Source: Bacteroidota bacterium
GTDB lineage: Bacteria > Bacteroidota > Rhodothermia > Balneolales > Balneolaceae
Direction: 5' to 3'
Length of the DNA stretch: 44,934 nt
NCBI GenBank assembly: GCA_027621355.1
Contig: JAQCBZ010000011.1
Span: forward strand, 1 to 44,934
The notes below the pieces were generated by a model. The model searched no databases. It had not been told where the DNA came from and saw only the letters and a list, made by a program, of their open reading frames with translations. This document shows positions 1 to 7,812 of the stretch, piece by piece. The position numbers and the translations under genes were made by a program. The first letter of the stretch is position 1. Each line of letters opens with the position of its first letter.

Positions 1-198
1 GTTGATCAAATATGACGTACAACTCACATATATGCGAAACAAACATTCGCCTATACACCCAAATTGGCTTCATAGGCGCTAGTTTTTTGCGTATGGATCA
101 AGATACAAATTTTCATAATTTCGGGTTTTCAAGAGAACCTATTTCCTTTTTTTCTTAAACATAAATCTTAATTACGCCCTCAGGCCTTTAGAAAAGAA

Positions 199-228
199 AA
201 AAGCCATACGCCGCGGCGCATGGCTTTT
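199..228 (-). terminator. Intrinsic terminator, probably of nrdBA
   Basis: A long inverted repeat pairs 199-207 with 220-228, with an inner CGCC/GGCG stem and one mismatch. Read on the minus strand it is followed by a T-rich run (about 191-202), as expected of a rho-independent terminator. It is the first such structure downstream of the leftward nrdA gene, with only a decayed SRAP gene on the opposite strand in between. It may also work in the other direction, but the T-run is weaker there. Confidence 0.65.
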
Positions 229-235
229 CTAAGTT

Positions 236-656
236 GGCTCCCCCAGCTGGGCCGACAAACCGATGAACCTAATCAATGCACGAGTGGAGACATTGAATGC
301 AAAGCCTTCGTTTCGGGAGGCAGCAAGGAACCTCAGCAAAGCAACCATATTATCACAAGTCGCCAGAGGGATCGCTCCTGTTGTTTGCAGGAATTTGGAA
401 TGACCATGGGGCATGCATTGTCACGCGAGAAGCTGCCGAAGATCTGGCAAACATTCACCATAGGCAGCCACTGCTGCTGTCGACCGAAACCATGATTCAG
501 TGGCTATCGTCGAACGCAACGCCTGGCTCTTTTGTGACTGAGGACCAGCCGCCCATTGAGGCGTATCCGGTGAGTCAGCGGGTCAACAAGCCTGCCCATA
601 ACGATCCATCGTTACTCCACCACGTGGAACCGTTTAGCGGTGACTTGTTTCTGTAG
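236..656 (+). pseudogene. SRAP (HMCES/YedK) family pseudogene
   Basis: These are remnants of an SOS-response-associated peptidase, the family whose N-terminal Cys crosslinks abasic sites in single-stranded DNA. One frame at about 242-320 reads PSWADKPMNLINARVETL then NAKPSFREA, matching the conserved NAR.ET...PSFR block. A second frame from about 333 reads KQPYYHKSPEGSLLLFAGIW, then the NIHHRQP histidine block and an EAYPVSQRVN block, ending at 656. The start with catalytic Cys2 is absent. The part that normally carries RCLIPADGFYEW, including the active-site Glu, is deleted at the frame junction. The gene is therefore 5'-truncated, internally deleted and frameshifted. It is convergent with nrdA, with 7 bases between them. 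Family identity is clear from the motifs; non-function is inferred from the lost residues. Confidence 0.8.
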
Positions 657-663
657 CACCGCT

Positions 664-2370
664 TTATCCCTCACATGCCACGCAGGTCATGTCATTGAGC
701 TGTAGCTTCTTGCGGGCAAATGCCTGAGCCGAGTTCATGGAGTGTTGATAATACAACGTCTTCACGCCAAGCTTCCAAGCGTCGACGAGGAGCGTATTAA
801 TCTCCTTAACACTCAAGTCAGGCGGGATCATCAGGTTCAAAGACTGTGCTTGATCGATATAATCTTGACGAATCGCCGCCTGATTAATGATCGACGACTG
901 ATTAATCTCCGCAAACGTCCGGAACACCTCTTTCTGCTCATCTGTCAGGAAGTCTAGATGCTGGACCGATCCATCGTGGGCTTTGATGCTATCCCAAACG
1001 TCTTTTGAGTTTTTGTTGAGATCCTTGAGCAGCTCGATCAACACTGGGTTTTTGATCGTGACTTTCATCTTGGCAAGATCTTTGACATAACAGTTTGACC
1101 AAAGCGGCTCGATCGATTGTGACACCTGGCCAAGGATAAACGCCGAGGAGGTGGTCGGGGCGATTGCGTTGAGCGTCACGTTGCGTCGGCCGATTCCTTT
1201 TAGATACTCCGGCTCTCCAAATTTGGTCGCTAGCTCCTCGGAAGCCGCATACGACTTTTGCTGGATGAGCTTGAAGACTTCGACATTGAGTTTGGCTGTT
1301 TCTCGGGTGTCAAATCCAAGCATTTTGCTCTGGAGGTACGAATGCCACCCCAAGACACCAAGGCCGAGCGCCCGTTGACGCTTGGCAAAATTGTAAGCGC
1401 GCTCCATAAATTCGAAGGCCTTTTTCCCTTCCGGTGTGCCATTATCGCGAATGGTTTCGAGTTTGGTCAGAAACTCAGACACCACCGAGTCGAGGCAATA
1501 GACCATCGTTTCCACGGCGTCCGTGTCTTTCCATTCATCATAATGGAGAACATTCATGGAGGACAACACACATACGAATGACTCATCAGAGCTATCCGCT
1601 AGGGCGATTTCGGAGCATAGGTTGGAGTGGGTAATTTTAGCACCACGGTCCTTGTAGACGTCGGGAGCTTTTTTGTTCATTGTGTCGGTAAACATGATGT
1701 AGGGATACCCAATCTCCCCTCGACGCTGGATCACTTTGGCCCAGCGCTGGCGCTTATCACTATCTCCATCGATCATTGCCTCCATGAACTCATCACTTAC
1801 TGTGACCGCATGGGTGAGCTCTTGGATGGGCGCACCCTCCGTTCCAATGTCGAGGAACTCCATGGCATCGGGGTGATCCAATGGGAGGTAGGGTGAAAAT
1901 CGACCTCGGCGTGTGGATCCTTGGGAGATGTTATCCACGATGGACTCAAACAGGCGCATAAAATGGACGGCCCCAGGGGCTTCGCCGTTGTCTGTGATAG
2001 GGGCTCCACGGCCACGGATATTGCCAAAATATCCGCTTGTTCCACCACCCATTTTGGACATTTCTCCCACCTCAGCGGCCGTTGAGAGGATGCTCTCGAT
2101 GTTATCGTCGATGTACGATCCAAAACATGACACAGGGAGTCCACGTTTTTTGCCATAATTGGCCCAGACTGGGGACGAAAGTGAATACCACCCTTTGCCC
2201 ATGTATTCATAGAACTTGTCGGCAAACCCGTCAATTCCAAGCAAAGACTCAGCATGATCAGCAATGGCACGAATTCTCGTCAAGGCATCTTCTCCTTCGC
2301 TCAAATATCCTCTGCTTAGGAAGGTTTGGGTTTCTTCAGTGACCCAGTCAAATGGTTCGCGTGTACTCAT
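664..2370 (-). CDS. nrdA: Class I ribonucleotide reductase, catalytic subunit NrdA
   Basis: This is the large subunit that reduces ribonucleoside diphosphates to deoxyribonucleotides in the cytoplasm. At 568 residues it is short because it has no N-terminal ATP-cone. Visible catalytic features are Cys82 in LPVSCFGSY, the NLCSE block (Asn250, Cys252, Glu254) carrying the thiyl-radical Cys, partner Cys267, a PTTSSAFI phosphate-site block, the radical-path pair in LYYQHS, and a C-terminal CVAC redox pair. The ATG start at MSTREPFDW fits the compact N terminus of ATP-cone-less NrdA. It lies downstream of nrdB in the same direction with a 169-base C/A-rich spacer (mRNA sense), and is very likely co-transcribed with it. 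Confidence 0.96.
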   Translation of the reverse strand: MSTREPFDWVTEETQTFLSRGYLSEGEDALTRIRAIADHAESLLGIDGFADKFYEYMGKGWYSLSSPVWANYGKKRGLPVSCFGSYIDDNIESILSTAAEVGEMSKMGGGTSGYFGNIRGRGAPITDNGEAPGAVHFMRLFESIVDNISQGSTRRGRFSPYLPLDHPDAMEFLDIGTEGAPIQELTHAVTVSDEFMEAMIDGDSDKRQRWAKVIQRRGEIGYPYIMFTDTMNKKAPDVYKDRGAKITHSNLCSEIALADSSDESFVCVLSSMNVLHYDEWKDTDAVETMVYCLDSVVSEFLTKLETIRDNGTPEGKKAFEFMERAYNFAKRQRALGLGVLGWHSYLQSKMLGFDTRETAKLNVEVFKLIQQKSYAASEELATKFGEPEYLKGIGRRNVTLNAIAPTTSSAFILGQVSQSIEPLWSNCYVKDLAKMKVTIKNPVLIELLKDLNKNSKDVWDSIKAHDGSVQHLDFLTDEQKEVFRTFAEINQSSIINQAAIRQDYIDQAQSLNLMIPPDLSVKEINTLLVDAWKLGVKTLYYQHSMNSAQAFARKKLQLNDMTCVACEG

Positions 2371-2379
2371 AATGCTAAT

Positions 2380-2434
2380 GGGGTTTTGGGCGTGGGGCTA
2401 CGTCTTGTGGGTTGGGGTGTGGGTTACGGTGTGG
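2380..2434 (+). other. G-rich tract in the nrdB-nrdA spacer (G-quadruplex motif)
   Basis: On the plus strand there are seven runs of three or four G (2380-2383, 2388-2390, 2393-2396, 2409-2411, 2414-2417, 2421-2423, 2432-2434) separated by short loops. The last four runs have loops of 2, 3 and 8 bases and so meet the usual G-quadruplex pattern. This is the template strand for nrdA. The mRNA leader is therefore C/A-rich, almost without G, and probably unstructured immediately before the nrdA start. No Shine-Dalgarno sequence is visible there. Confidence 0.55.
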
Positions 2435-2539
2435 GCTGTCTTGTGTGATGTCAAGTAGGATGCGAGGCAGACTCCATTAGACAGAAGAGCCCAGCTGCAT
2501 TTCTCCAGCTAGGCATATTCTGCTCGGGGGCCGTACTGC

Positions 2540-3787
2540 TTAAAAGAGGTCGTCTTCGGTGACCGACTGCTGCCTTTTGGTATAGTTAATGCTTCGTTTG
2601 TTGAAGAAATCGGTGTGCTTGGTGGCAACCGTTTCGTCATCAAACCATTCGGTCTTGGCAAGGAGCTCTTCGTCGATTTCGAAGATGGGGTCGATGCCAA
2701 TTTCACCGAGAGAACGATTGAGTCTGTGTCGGATAAACTCTAGCGTTTCTGCTTTGGATAAGAAGTCTAGGTCTCCCTGCTCAAACATCCACTCTACAAT
2801 GTCACGCTCCGCATCCCATGCCTCGAGTGAGGCAATCTTGATATCTGTGATGAGGTTGTCTGTCCACCATCCTGGATTCTCTTCTTTGATCGTGTTGATC
2901 AGCTCAAAGCCAAATTCAGCGTGAATTTGTTCCTCTTTGGATGTTGCCTCCACAGCATTGGAGATTCCCTTGAGCGCATTTTTGAACTTATTGAAGCTCA
3001 TAATGACCAAGAATTGGCTAAACAAGGAGATGTTTTCTACAAACATCGAGAACAGGATTATACTCTCGAAGTACTCTTCATTGGGGACTTCGCGTGCCCC
3101 AGAAATCACACGCTCTAGGTACTTAATACGCTTGCGAATCGCGGGCACTTCGATCAATTTTTCGAACTCGCCATTGAGCCCCATAATGTTGATGAGGTGG
3201 GAGTACGCATCGGCGTGACGCACTTCAGACTCGGCAAAGGTCGCACCAACATTACCCACCTCCGGCTTGGGCATCTTTTTGTAAAGATCACCCCAGAATG
3301 TTTTGACGGCTATCTCAATTTGGGAGATGGCGAGCATCGCACGAGTGACGGTCTGTTGCTCTTTGTCATTGAGCGTAACCTTCATGTCTTGAATGTCTGA
3401 GTTGTAATTGAACTCAGTATGCACCCAGTAGGAGTGACGGATTGCATCGACATACTCTGCAAGATTTGAGTACTCGTAGGGCTTGAGGTTGGTGCGCTTG
3501 CGGAAAATATCGGGCTTCTTTTTGCTACGATAGACGATGTATGACTTCGCTGCCTCATTGGCGCGATGGTTCATTAACTCATCTTCGACCGTGTTGTGGA
3601 TCTCTTCAACCGTTGGGATTTTGGTTTCATCCTCAAGCACGCGACGGGCCACATCTTGGACAACCTCTTCGGCCACATCCATATTGACCTGGTCCACACT
3701 ACGCATCGCCTTCAAGACAGCTTGTCTGATTTTGTCTTCTTCGAAGGGTCTTTTCTCACCCGTTTTTTTGATAACGTATTTACTCAT
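2540..3787 (-). CDS. nrdB: Ribonucleotide reductase radical subunit NrdB with N-terminal ATP-cone
   Basis: This ferritin-like subunit generates the radical for NrdA. Residues 1-92 form an ATP-cone (VIKKTGEKRPFEEDKI...), an allosteric module usually found on NrdA. The ferritin-like domain follows, with candidate metal ligands Glu158, Glu188-x-x-His191, Glu251 and Glu286-x-x-His289, and Tyr195 in the radical-Tyr position (ExxHxxxY). I chose the ATG at 3787 because MSKYVIKK starts the ATP-cone directly; an in-frame start at 3874 would add 29 residues with no domain sense. ATP-cone NrdB proteins are known from Leeuwenhoekiella blandensis, where dATP acts through NrdB and the cofactor is dimanganese. 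Whether that cofactor applies here cannot be read from sequence. DnaA-box-like sites lie upstream. Confidence 0.95.
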   Translation of the reverse strand: MSKYVIKKTGEKRPFEEDKIRQAVLKAMRSVDQVNMDVAEEVVQDVARRVLEDETKIPTVEEIHNTVEDELMNHRANEAAKSYIVYRSKKKPDIFRKRTNLKPYEYSNLAEYVDAIRHSYWVHTEFNYNSDIQDMKVTLNDKEQQTVTRAMLAISQIEIAVKTFWGDLYKKMPKPEVGNVGATFAESEVRHADAYSHLINIMGLNGEFEKLIEVPAIRKRIKYLERVISGAREVPNEEYFESIILFSMFVENISLFSQFLVIMSFNKFKNALKGISNAVEATSKEEQIHAEFGFELINTIKEENPGWWTDNLITDIKIASLEAWDAERDIVEWMFEQGDLDFLSKAETLEFIRHRLNRSLGEIGIDPIFEIDEELLAKTEWFDDETVATKHTDFFNKRSINYTKRQQSVTEDDLF

Positions 3788-3988
3788 AGTGCGTCGCCTA
3801 ATGCAATTAATGCTCAAGTTTGTTTGGGTAACAGAACCGATCCTGTAAGGAATAACTCTAAATAGTCTCTTCACGGCCTCTTGATTTTACCGTGATTATT
3901 GGACTAGATTTTAAAGTTAAAGTTCGTTCTAATCACTAGTTTCAAATTAGACGAGTGGACTGTTAGCGTCAACATAAAATTGGATTAC

Positions 3989-4186
3989 TTTTCCACAAAA
4001 TGCACAACTTGTCCACATCGAAAAATCTTGCGTCGGTGCGGTGCGACTGTGTTATCTCGGTATTGATGTGTGGATAACTTTGTAAAAAGCCTTTCTAGGC
4101 GGCCTAGAGGGGGTTTTTCATGCTGTCCAACAGCTTAATCATGCCTTAACAGTCTCGTAACAATGGGTTTATGAGAGTTATCCACA
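3989..4186. promoter_or_regulatory. DnaA-box cluster upstream of nrdBA
   Basis: The non-coding stretch 3788-4206 contains four DnaA-box-like 9-mers: TTTTCCACA at 3989-3997, TTGTCCACA at 4009-4017, TTATCCACA on the minus strand at 4069-4077, and TTATCCACA at 4178-4186. Two are exact matches to the strong consensus. DnaA is known to control nrd transcription in Escherichia coli, so a replication-linked switch for nrdBA is a reasonable reading. A replication origin is the alternative, but I see no AT-rich unwinding element or dnaA/dnaN neighbours. Apart from the hairpin at 4085-4117 I see nothing else in this gap. Confidence 0.5.
4085..4117 (-). terminator. Terminator-like hairpin after the 4.3-5.1 kb gene
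   Basis: A perfect short palindrome CTAGGC-G-GCCTAG at 4095-4107 is flanked by A-rich sequence at 4085-4089 and T-rich sequence at 4113-4117, so the pairing extends outward with some mismatches. On the minus strand it lies downstream of the membrane-protein gene and the T9SS remnant, where a terminator is expected. It sits between DnaA boxes of the nrdB upstream region. Confidence 0.4.
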
Positions 4187-4206
4187 GTTGAGTGTGGGAT
4201 CTGGGT

Positions 4207-4337
4207 TATTTGATCAGCACAAGGGTCCGGGTTTGCACGAAGGGTTGACCGGTGGCCTGGTTGACGGCTCGTAGGCGGTAGATGTAGGCGCCGCTGGCCA
4301 AGGCGCGGCCATCAAAGATCGCAGTGTGGTAGCCCAC
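4207..4337 (-). pseudogene. Remnant of a T9SS type A C-terminal sorting domain
   Basis: The minus strand reads VGYHTAIFDGRALASGAYIY followed by RLRAVNQATGQ and ends TRTLVLIK before TAA at 4207-4209. This is a typical tail of a type IX secretion cargo: a GR..ASG.Y.Y.L core and a short basic end. No start codon or cargo domain precedes it. Its upstream part overlaps, in another frame, the last codons of the membrane-protein gene ending at 4312. The simplest reading is that a cargo gene was deleted and only its last 43 codons remain. The motif is visible; the deletion is inference. Confidence 0.7.
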
Positions 4338-5076
4338 CCACTGACACAGCTTCTGCCTCATGCCCACCCTCAGGCCACTCCACCTGCTGACCCAAGTGCA
4401 ATGTCCCGCGATAAAAGAAATACAAGCTTATGGCCATTACCGTGTGGCTTACGTCTAGGTGATTAAACCATGTGTGAAGCCCTATTTTGGTGGTGAAGGT
4501 GATCGCTGCGATGGAGGCAAAACACACCGACAAAGCGATGATGCGACTGCCTTGATTGCGCGTTTTCCACCAAGCATAGGCATGGAGTGGCAACACGATG
4601 AGCCCCAGGCCATACGCCGAATGGACCTTGATATAAAAGAAATCCAGTGTCGTAAAGGTGATCACCGCAAAAATGATCAGCTCAAGGATGTTGGCCACCT
4701 CCAATAATTTCGCAAACCGGGAGGGAATGAGCGGATGGACATACTGTATGGTGGCCCGCTCAATGGCCGAGACCGCCAACATGGATATTAGCCAGCCTGG
4801 AAGCTTCCATTCAAGCCCAATCACATGCTGAAAAGCATGGCCAAGCAATCCACCAAAGAAGGTGGCAATCCCCATCAGCAAAAAATACCACCGCATGTAG
4901 GCATGCATCGCCCCCGGTTGATTCCAATTCCGCAGCTTCCAAAATGCAAATAACGCCACCCCCGTGATCCAGAAATCGGTCAACGTGACCATCGGTTCCA
5001 TGATGGTCAGGCCAAACAGCTCTATCGAGGGTTGTCCACTAGGTGAGTCCTCTTGAATGACTCGGAAAAAATCCAT
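4312..5076 (-). CDS. Multi-pass membrane protein of unknown function
   Basis: This 254-residue protein has about seven hydrophobic segments, for example around residues 32-46, 66-85, 92-103, 129-145, 150-165, 183-195 and 212-224, and a hydrophilic N terminus. It resembles small Bacteroidota integral membrane proteins of the DUF6962 type, but I hold that assignment loosely. Several His residues (GHAFQHVIG, a conserved-looking WFNHLDVSHT) lie in or near membrane segments and could bind metal or act in catalysis. The last 10 or so codons run into the T9SS remnant in a different frame, so the natural C terminus may have been altered by the deletion there. The ATG gives MDFFRVIQED. Confidence 0.6.
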   Translation of the reverse strand: MDFFRVIQEDSPSGQPSIELFGLTIMEPMVTLTDFWITGVALFAFWKLRNWNQPGAMHAYMRWYFLLMGIATFFGGLLGHAFQHVIGLEWKLPGWLISMLAVSAIERATIQYVHPLIPSRFAKLLEVANILELIIFAVITFTTLDFFYIKVHSAYGLGLIVLPLHAYAWWKTRNQGSRIIALSVCFASIAAITFTTKIGLHTWFNHLDVSHTVMAISLYFFYRGTLHLGQQVEWPEGGHEAEAVSVGGLPHCDL

Positions 5077-5105
5077 GGTTGGTAGCGGGCATTATCGCGT
5101 CAATA

Positions 5106-5681
5106 TTACTCTGCAGGCATCGCAGCAACACCAATCACACCACATCCAAGGCGTGCGCCGGCTGCCCCCGTAGGTTGTGACACGAGATCATCCTCGCTGG
5201 CATGGACGATCAAGCCACGACCGGTGATCATACCCATATCAACAGCAGGAAAAAACGCATCAAACGTTGCGATACCCTCTGCGTTGGCCTCAATATTTCC
5301 AAGATCGCCCATGTGGCTTACCTCAGCTTCGGGGCCAGCATGATCTACGCCAGAAGGATTATAGTGCCCCCCGGCAGAGGTGCCATTCGCGGCGGAGCAA
5401 TCACCATACTGATGGATATGGAATCCATGCAATCCTGGACTAATGCCGGCAATCTCACCAGAGACTTGCACACCACCCTCCACAGCATCAAAGTGAACAA
5501 CACCACTTGCGCTATTGCCTTCTGTAGGATGAACCACAGCAATCAAGTGCACAGCGGCTTCACTGGCCATGCTCGTGTGGGTGACTTCCTCTTCCACCTC
5601 TTCCACTGAGGAGGTTTCTGGGGCCATGCAGGCGGATAGGAGTAAAAGCGACGAAAGTGCGTAAAATAGAATGGATTTCAT
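5106..5681 (-). CDS. sodC: Cu/Zn superoxide dismutase, lipoprotein
   Basis: This extracytoplasmic enzyme dismutates superoxide. The N terminus is a lipoprotein signal (MKSILFYALSSLLLLSAC), so the mature protein starts at a lipid-modified Cys and is anchored in a membrane facing the periplasm or surface. A Glu-rich linker follows, then the SOD domain with metal ligands in HGFHIHQYGDC (two Cu His), GGHYNP (bridging His), a VSHMGDLG block (Zn His and Asp) and LIVHASEDDL (Cu His), plus GARLGCGVIG with the disulfide Cys. I chose the ATG at 5681 because it begins the signal peptide; the longer frame to 5783 adds 34 residues that would bury the signal. Confidence 0.95.
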   Translation of the reverse strand: MKSILFYALSSLLLLSACMAPETSSVEEVEEEVTHTSMASEAAVHLIAVVHPTEGNSASGVVHFDAVEGGVQVSGEIAGISPGLHGFHIHQYGDCSAANGTSAGGHYNPSGVDHAGPEAEVSHMGDLGNIEANAEGIATFDAFFPAVDMGMITGRGLIVHASEDDLVSQPTGAAGARLGCGVIGVAAMPAE

Positions 5682-5746
5682 GGGATGAAATTTGATTTGA
5701 TTTGCATTATCTGAACGTAAGTCTACAAGGATTTCGTTTGAAAGCC

Positions 5747-6031
5747 ATGGCAAATCCCAAAAAATCGCCCAATAAATCGACAATGGCTTCCTCTCTTAGC
5801 TCGGCCGACATCTCTCGCATTATAGAAATGGCGTGGGAAGATCGCACACCCTTTGAAGCCATTGAGCACCAATATGGATTGCCCGAGAAAGAGACCAAGG
5901 CGTTGATGAAGCAACAAATGACGACCTCCAGCTACCGAATGTGGCGTAATCGCGTCAATACCCGCGCTACAAAGCATCTAAAAAAACGCCCTTTCGAGGT
6001 AGGCCGATTCAAGTCGAAGAATCAGAAGTAA
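5747..6031 (+). CDS. TIGR03643/DUF2805 family protein
   Basis: This small basic cytoplasmic protein of about 94 residues matches a family widespread in Bacteroidota and some Proteobacteria. The core reads SADISRIIEMAWEDRTPFEA, then EHQYGLPEKETKALMK and SSYRMWRNRV, ending in a Lys/Arg-rich tail. The first block looks like a helix-turn-helix-like fold, but no function is established. ATG 5747 (MANPKKSPNK) and ATG 5783 (MASSLSSADI) are both plausible; the frame also opens at 5702. Its 3' end overlaps the convergent propeller gene by 23 bases, so there is no room for separate terminators. Confidence 0.8.
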   Translation: MANPKKSPNKSTMASSLSSADISRIIEMAWEDRTPFEAIEHQYGLPEKETKALMKQQMTTSSYRMWRNRVNTRATKHLKKRPFEVGRFKSKNQK

Positions 6032-7738
6032 GGCGAACGATGTCGCGATCAATCTGCAACACTCGGTATCGGCGATCTACAGGACTTCGGACTATGTGAA
6101 GGATTTCAGCTCCCGCTAGCGAGTTCACCCGCTCTACAAATCGCGCCCTGGTTCGTGTGCGTTGGGGTTGCTTGACCCCCGCATGAAACACCGCCTCATC
6201 AATATCTTGCAGTGGTAACGACTCTTGTCCGCGTCGGATGGCATCGAGCAACAACGCCCAAAATTTTTGGTATTGCCCATCACGAGTTACATCCTCTTCT
6301 TGGCCATCCACGACGACACCCACAAAGGCCTCTTGGTCCATCATGGGGCGAAGCACGACGCCCTCATGTGCTTCCGCTCCGTTTGCATCAGGGTTTTGCA
6401 ATGTAGCTCCCACCCAAGAACGAGCGCGTTGACGTCGGAAAAAGACGAGCAGACCTACGAGGGCGGTGCTGCCAAGACCTGCTGCGGTGGCTTGGAGGGC
6501 TCGCTCACGTTTTTGACGCTGTAGTCCATTAGCAAGGAGCGTTGCGTTGGTGCCATCCTCGTGAATCTCCACAAAATTGAAGTATACATCAGCGTTGTTG
6601 TTGTGCATTTGAGACATCACCACCCAGGACTCCTCTAAGTCGAGATAAAATATCGCCAACAAACGGTGCTTTGCACCTAAATCAGGATTATAGAAAGACC
6701 ATACCTCATTATCTTGAGAATCAAAGAGCAATACACCCCCTTCAAAGTGACCCTTACGGGTATACTCAGATTCAACAACGAGGCCATGCAGCGTGTAATC
6801 AGGAGTACTGGAGTGCAATGTTGGCATTTGGGGATTGCGTCTTCTTGCTGAGATAGGCGACGAGGTAAATTCATGCATTGTTGTCCAATCACTGTAGGGT
6901 GCCTTGGAGGACACAACTTTGAACCCATCAAAGGATCCAGGATTTGCATTCAAATCCACATTAGGAACGAGACTATAAAGCTGATTTTCAAGCCCCTTGA
7001 AATAGATTCCATTCATAAAGCTGGGTAATGGATTGGATTGTTTGACGGACGACCACTTTGCATTCGAGCGGTCGAACCTGGTAACAAGGTTGTGATTTTC
7101 CCAAAATCCATAGCCACTCAAAAAAAGCATTGTGTCATCTATGGGTATCATCCCACTGCCGATCATGCTCTTTCGCTGTGGCTCTTCTGTATACATCTCG
7201 ATGGCGCCATTTGATAAGTCAAAAGAAGCAATCTCCCCACCTGAATTATCCCAAATCAACACTTCGTCTGGATGGTCCCGAGTGATGATATGACGAAATC
7301 GCCGATCTCTAAAAATGGGTGGAATGGTCACGGTCCGGATGGTCTCCTCCAGAGGGTCCAGGAAGTAGTATGTAGGTGTGCCTGCAATCCATACCATGAC
7401 CTCTCCCGTTGACTGACGAACACTCACATCAAAGCGAGAGACATCCCTGAGTCTTTGATCGCCAATGTTTAGACGCTCGTCTATTCCACGGAACACCACT
7501 TGCTTTGTAACGGAAAGACCTTGGGTTGTTTCTTGAGCCTCTGACTGTGATTGTGACTGTAACTGGCTGGATGACTGGCTGGTCGTCTCTCCCTAGATGT
7601 CTGGCTTGATTCGGCTAGATTCTGGGCATCGACGTTTGTCGGTGTTACACTACCATATGCTACAAGCAAACATGCTACGAGTAGCATGAACCATGCCCAT
7701 CGAACAGCGCAAGGAAAACGACTTACATTCTGTTGCAT
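6009..7738 (-). pseudogene. Propeller-TM-winged-helix-like protein A, frameshifted
   Basis: Two frames make up this gene. The first, 7738 to 7481, starts with a clear signal peptide (MQQNVSRFPCAVRWAWFMLL) followed by a Ser/Gln/His-rich stretch and stops at 7481. The second runs from before 7499 to 6009 and carries the body. In the body frame the bases around 7510-7590 read SQSSSQLQSQSQ then EAQETTQGLSVTKQVVFRGI, so a single-base shift between about 7530 and 7600 would join signal and body. Body residues 1-330 have repeated kelch-like or beta-propeller strands. A transmembrane segment lies near residues 335-355 and is followed by RRQRAR. The last 90 residues are cytoplasmic, with a KFWALLLDAIRRGQESLPLQ block resembling a winged-helix fold. 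Residues align with paralogue B at 10753-12708. Function unknown; a periplasmic sensor with a cytoplasmic output is inferred. Confidence 0.65.
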
Positions 7739-7765
7739 GAACCAAAGGATTGAGCCTATTGTATT

Positions 7766-7812
7766 TTATCGGTTGACCAATAGCGTAGATTATCGGTTGA
7801 ACCAATAGCTTA
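7766..7812. repeat. Imperfect tandem duplication of a gene's 3' end
   Basis: TTATCGGTTGACCAATAGCG at 7766-7785 and TTATCGGTTGAACCAATAGC at 7790-7809 are near-identical copies 24 bases apart. The second copy encodes the last residues and stop of the DUF5916 gene (YWFNR). The first lies just beyond the stop, so the gene's end appears to have been duplicated in place. Confidence 0.7.

Noticed and set aside
1-198. A gene or RNA at the window start
   Set aside because: The stretch is AT-rich with no open frame of note, no recognisable promoter and no RNA fold apart from the terminator that follows it.
231-290. tRNA-like 3' end suggested by the GGCTCCCCCAGCTGG string
   Set aside because: No acceptor or anticodon stem can be formed around it, and the same bases encode the SRAP remnant.
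3989-4186. Chromosomal replication origin
   Set aside because: DnaA-like boxes are present, but there is no clear AT-rich unwinding element and no dnaA, dnaN, rnpA or similar gene nearby. I report a regulatory cluster instead.
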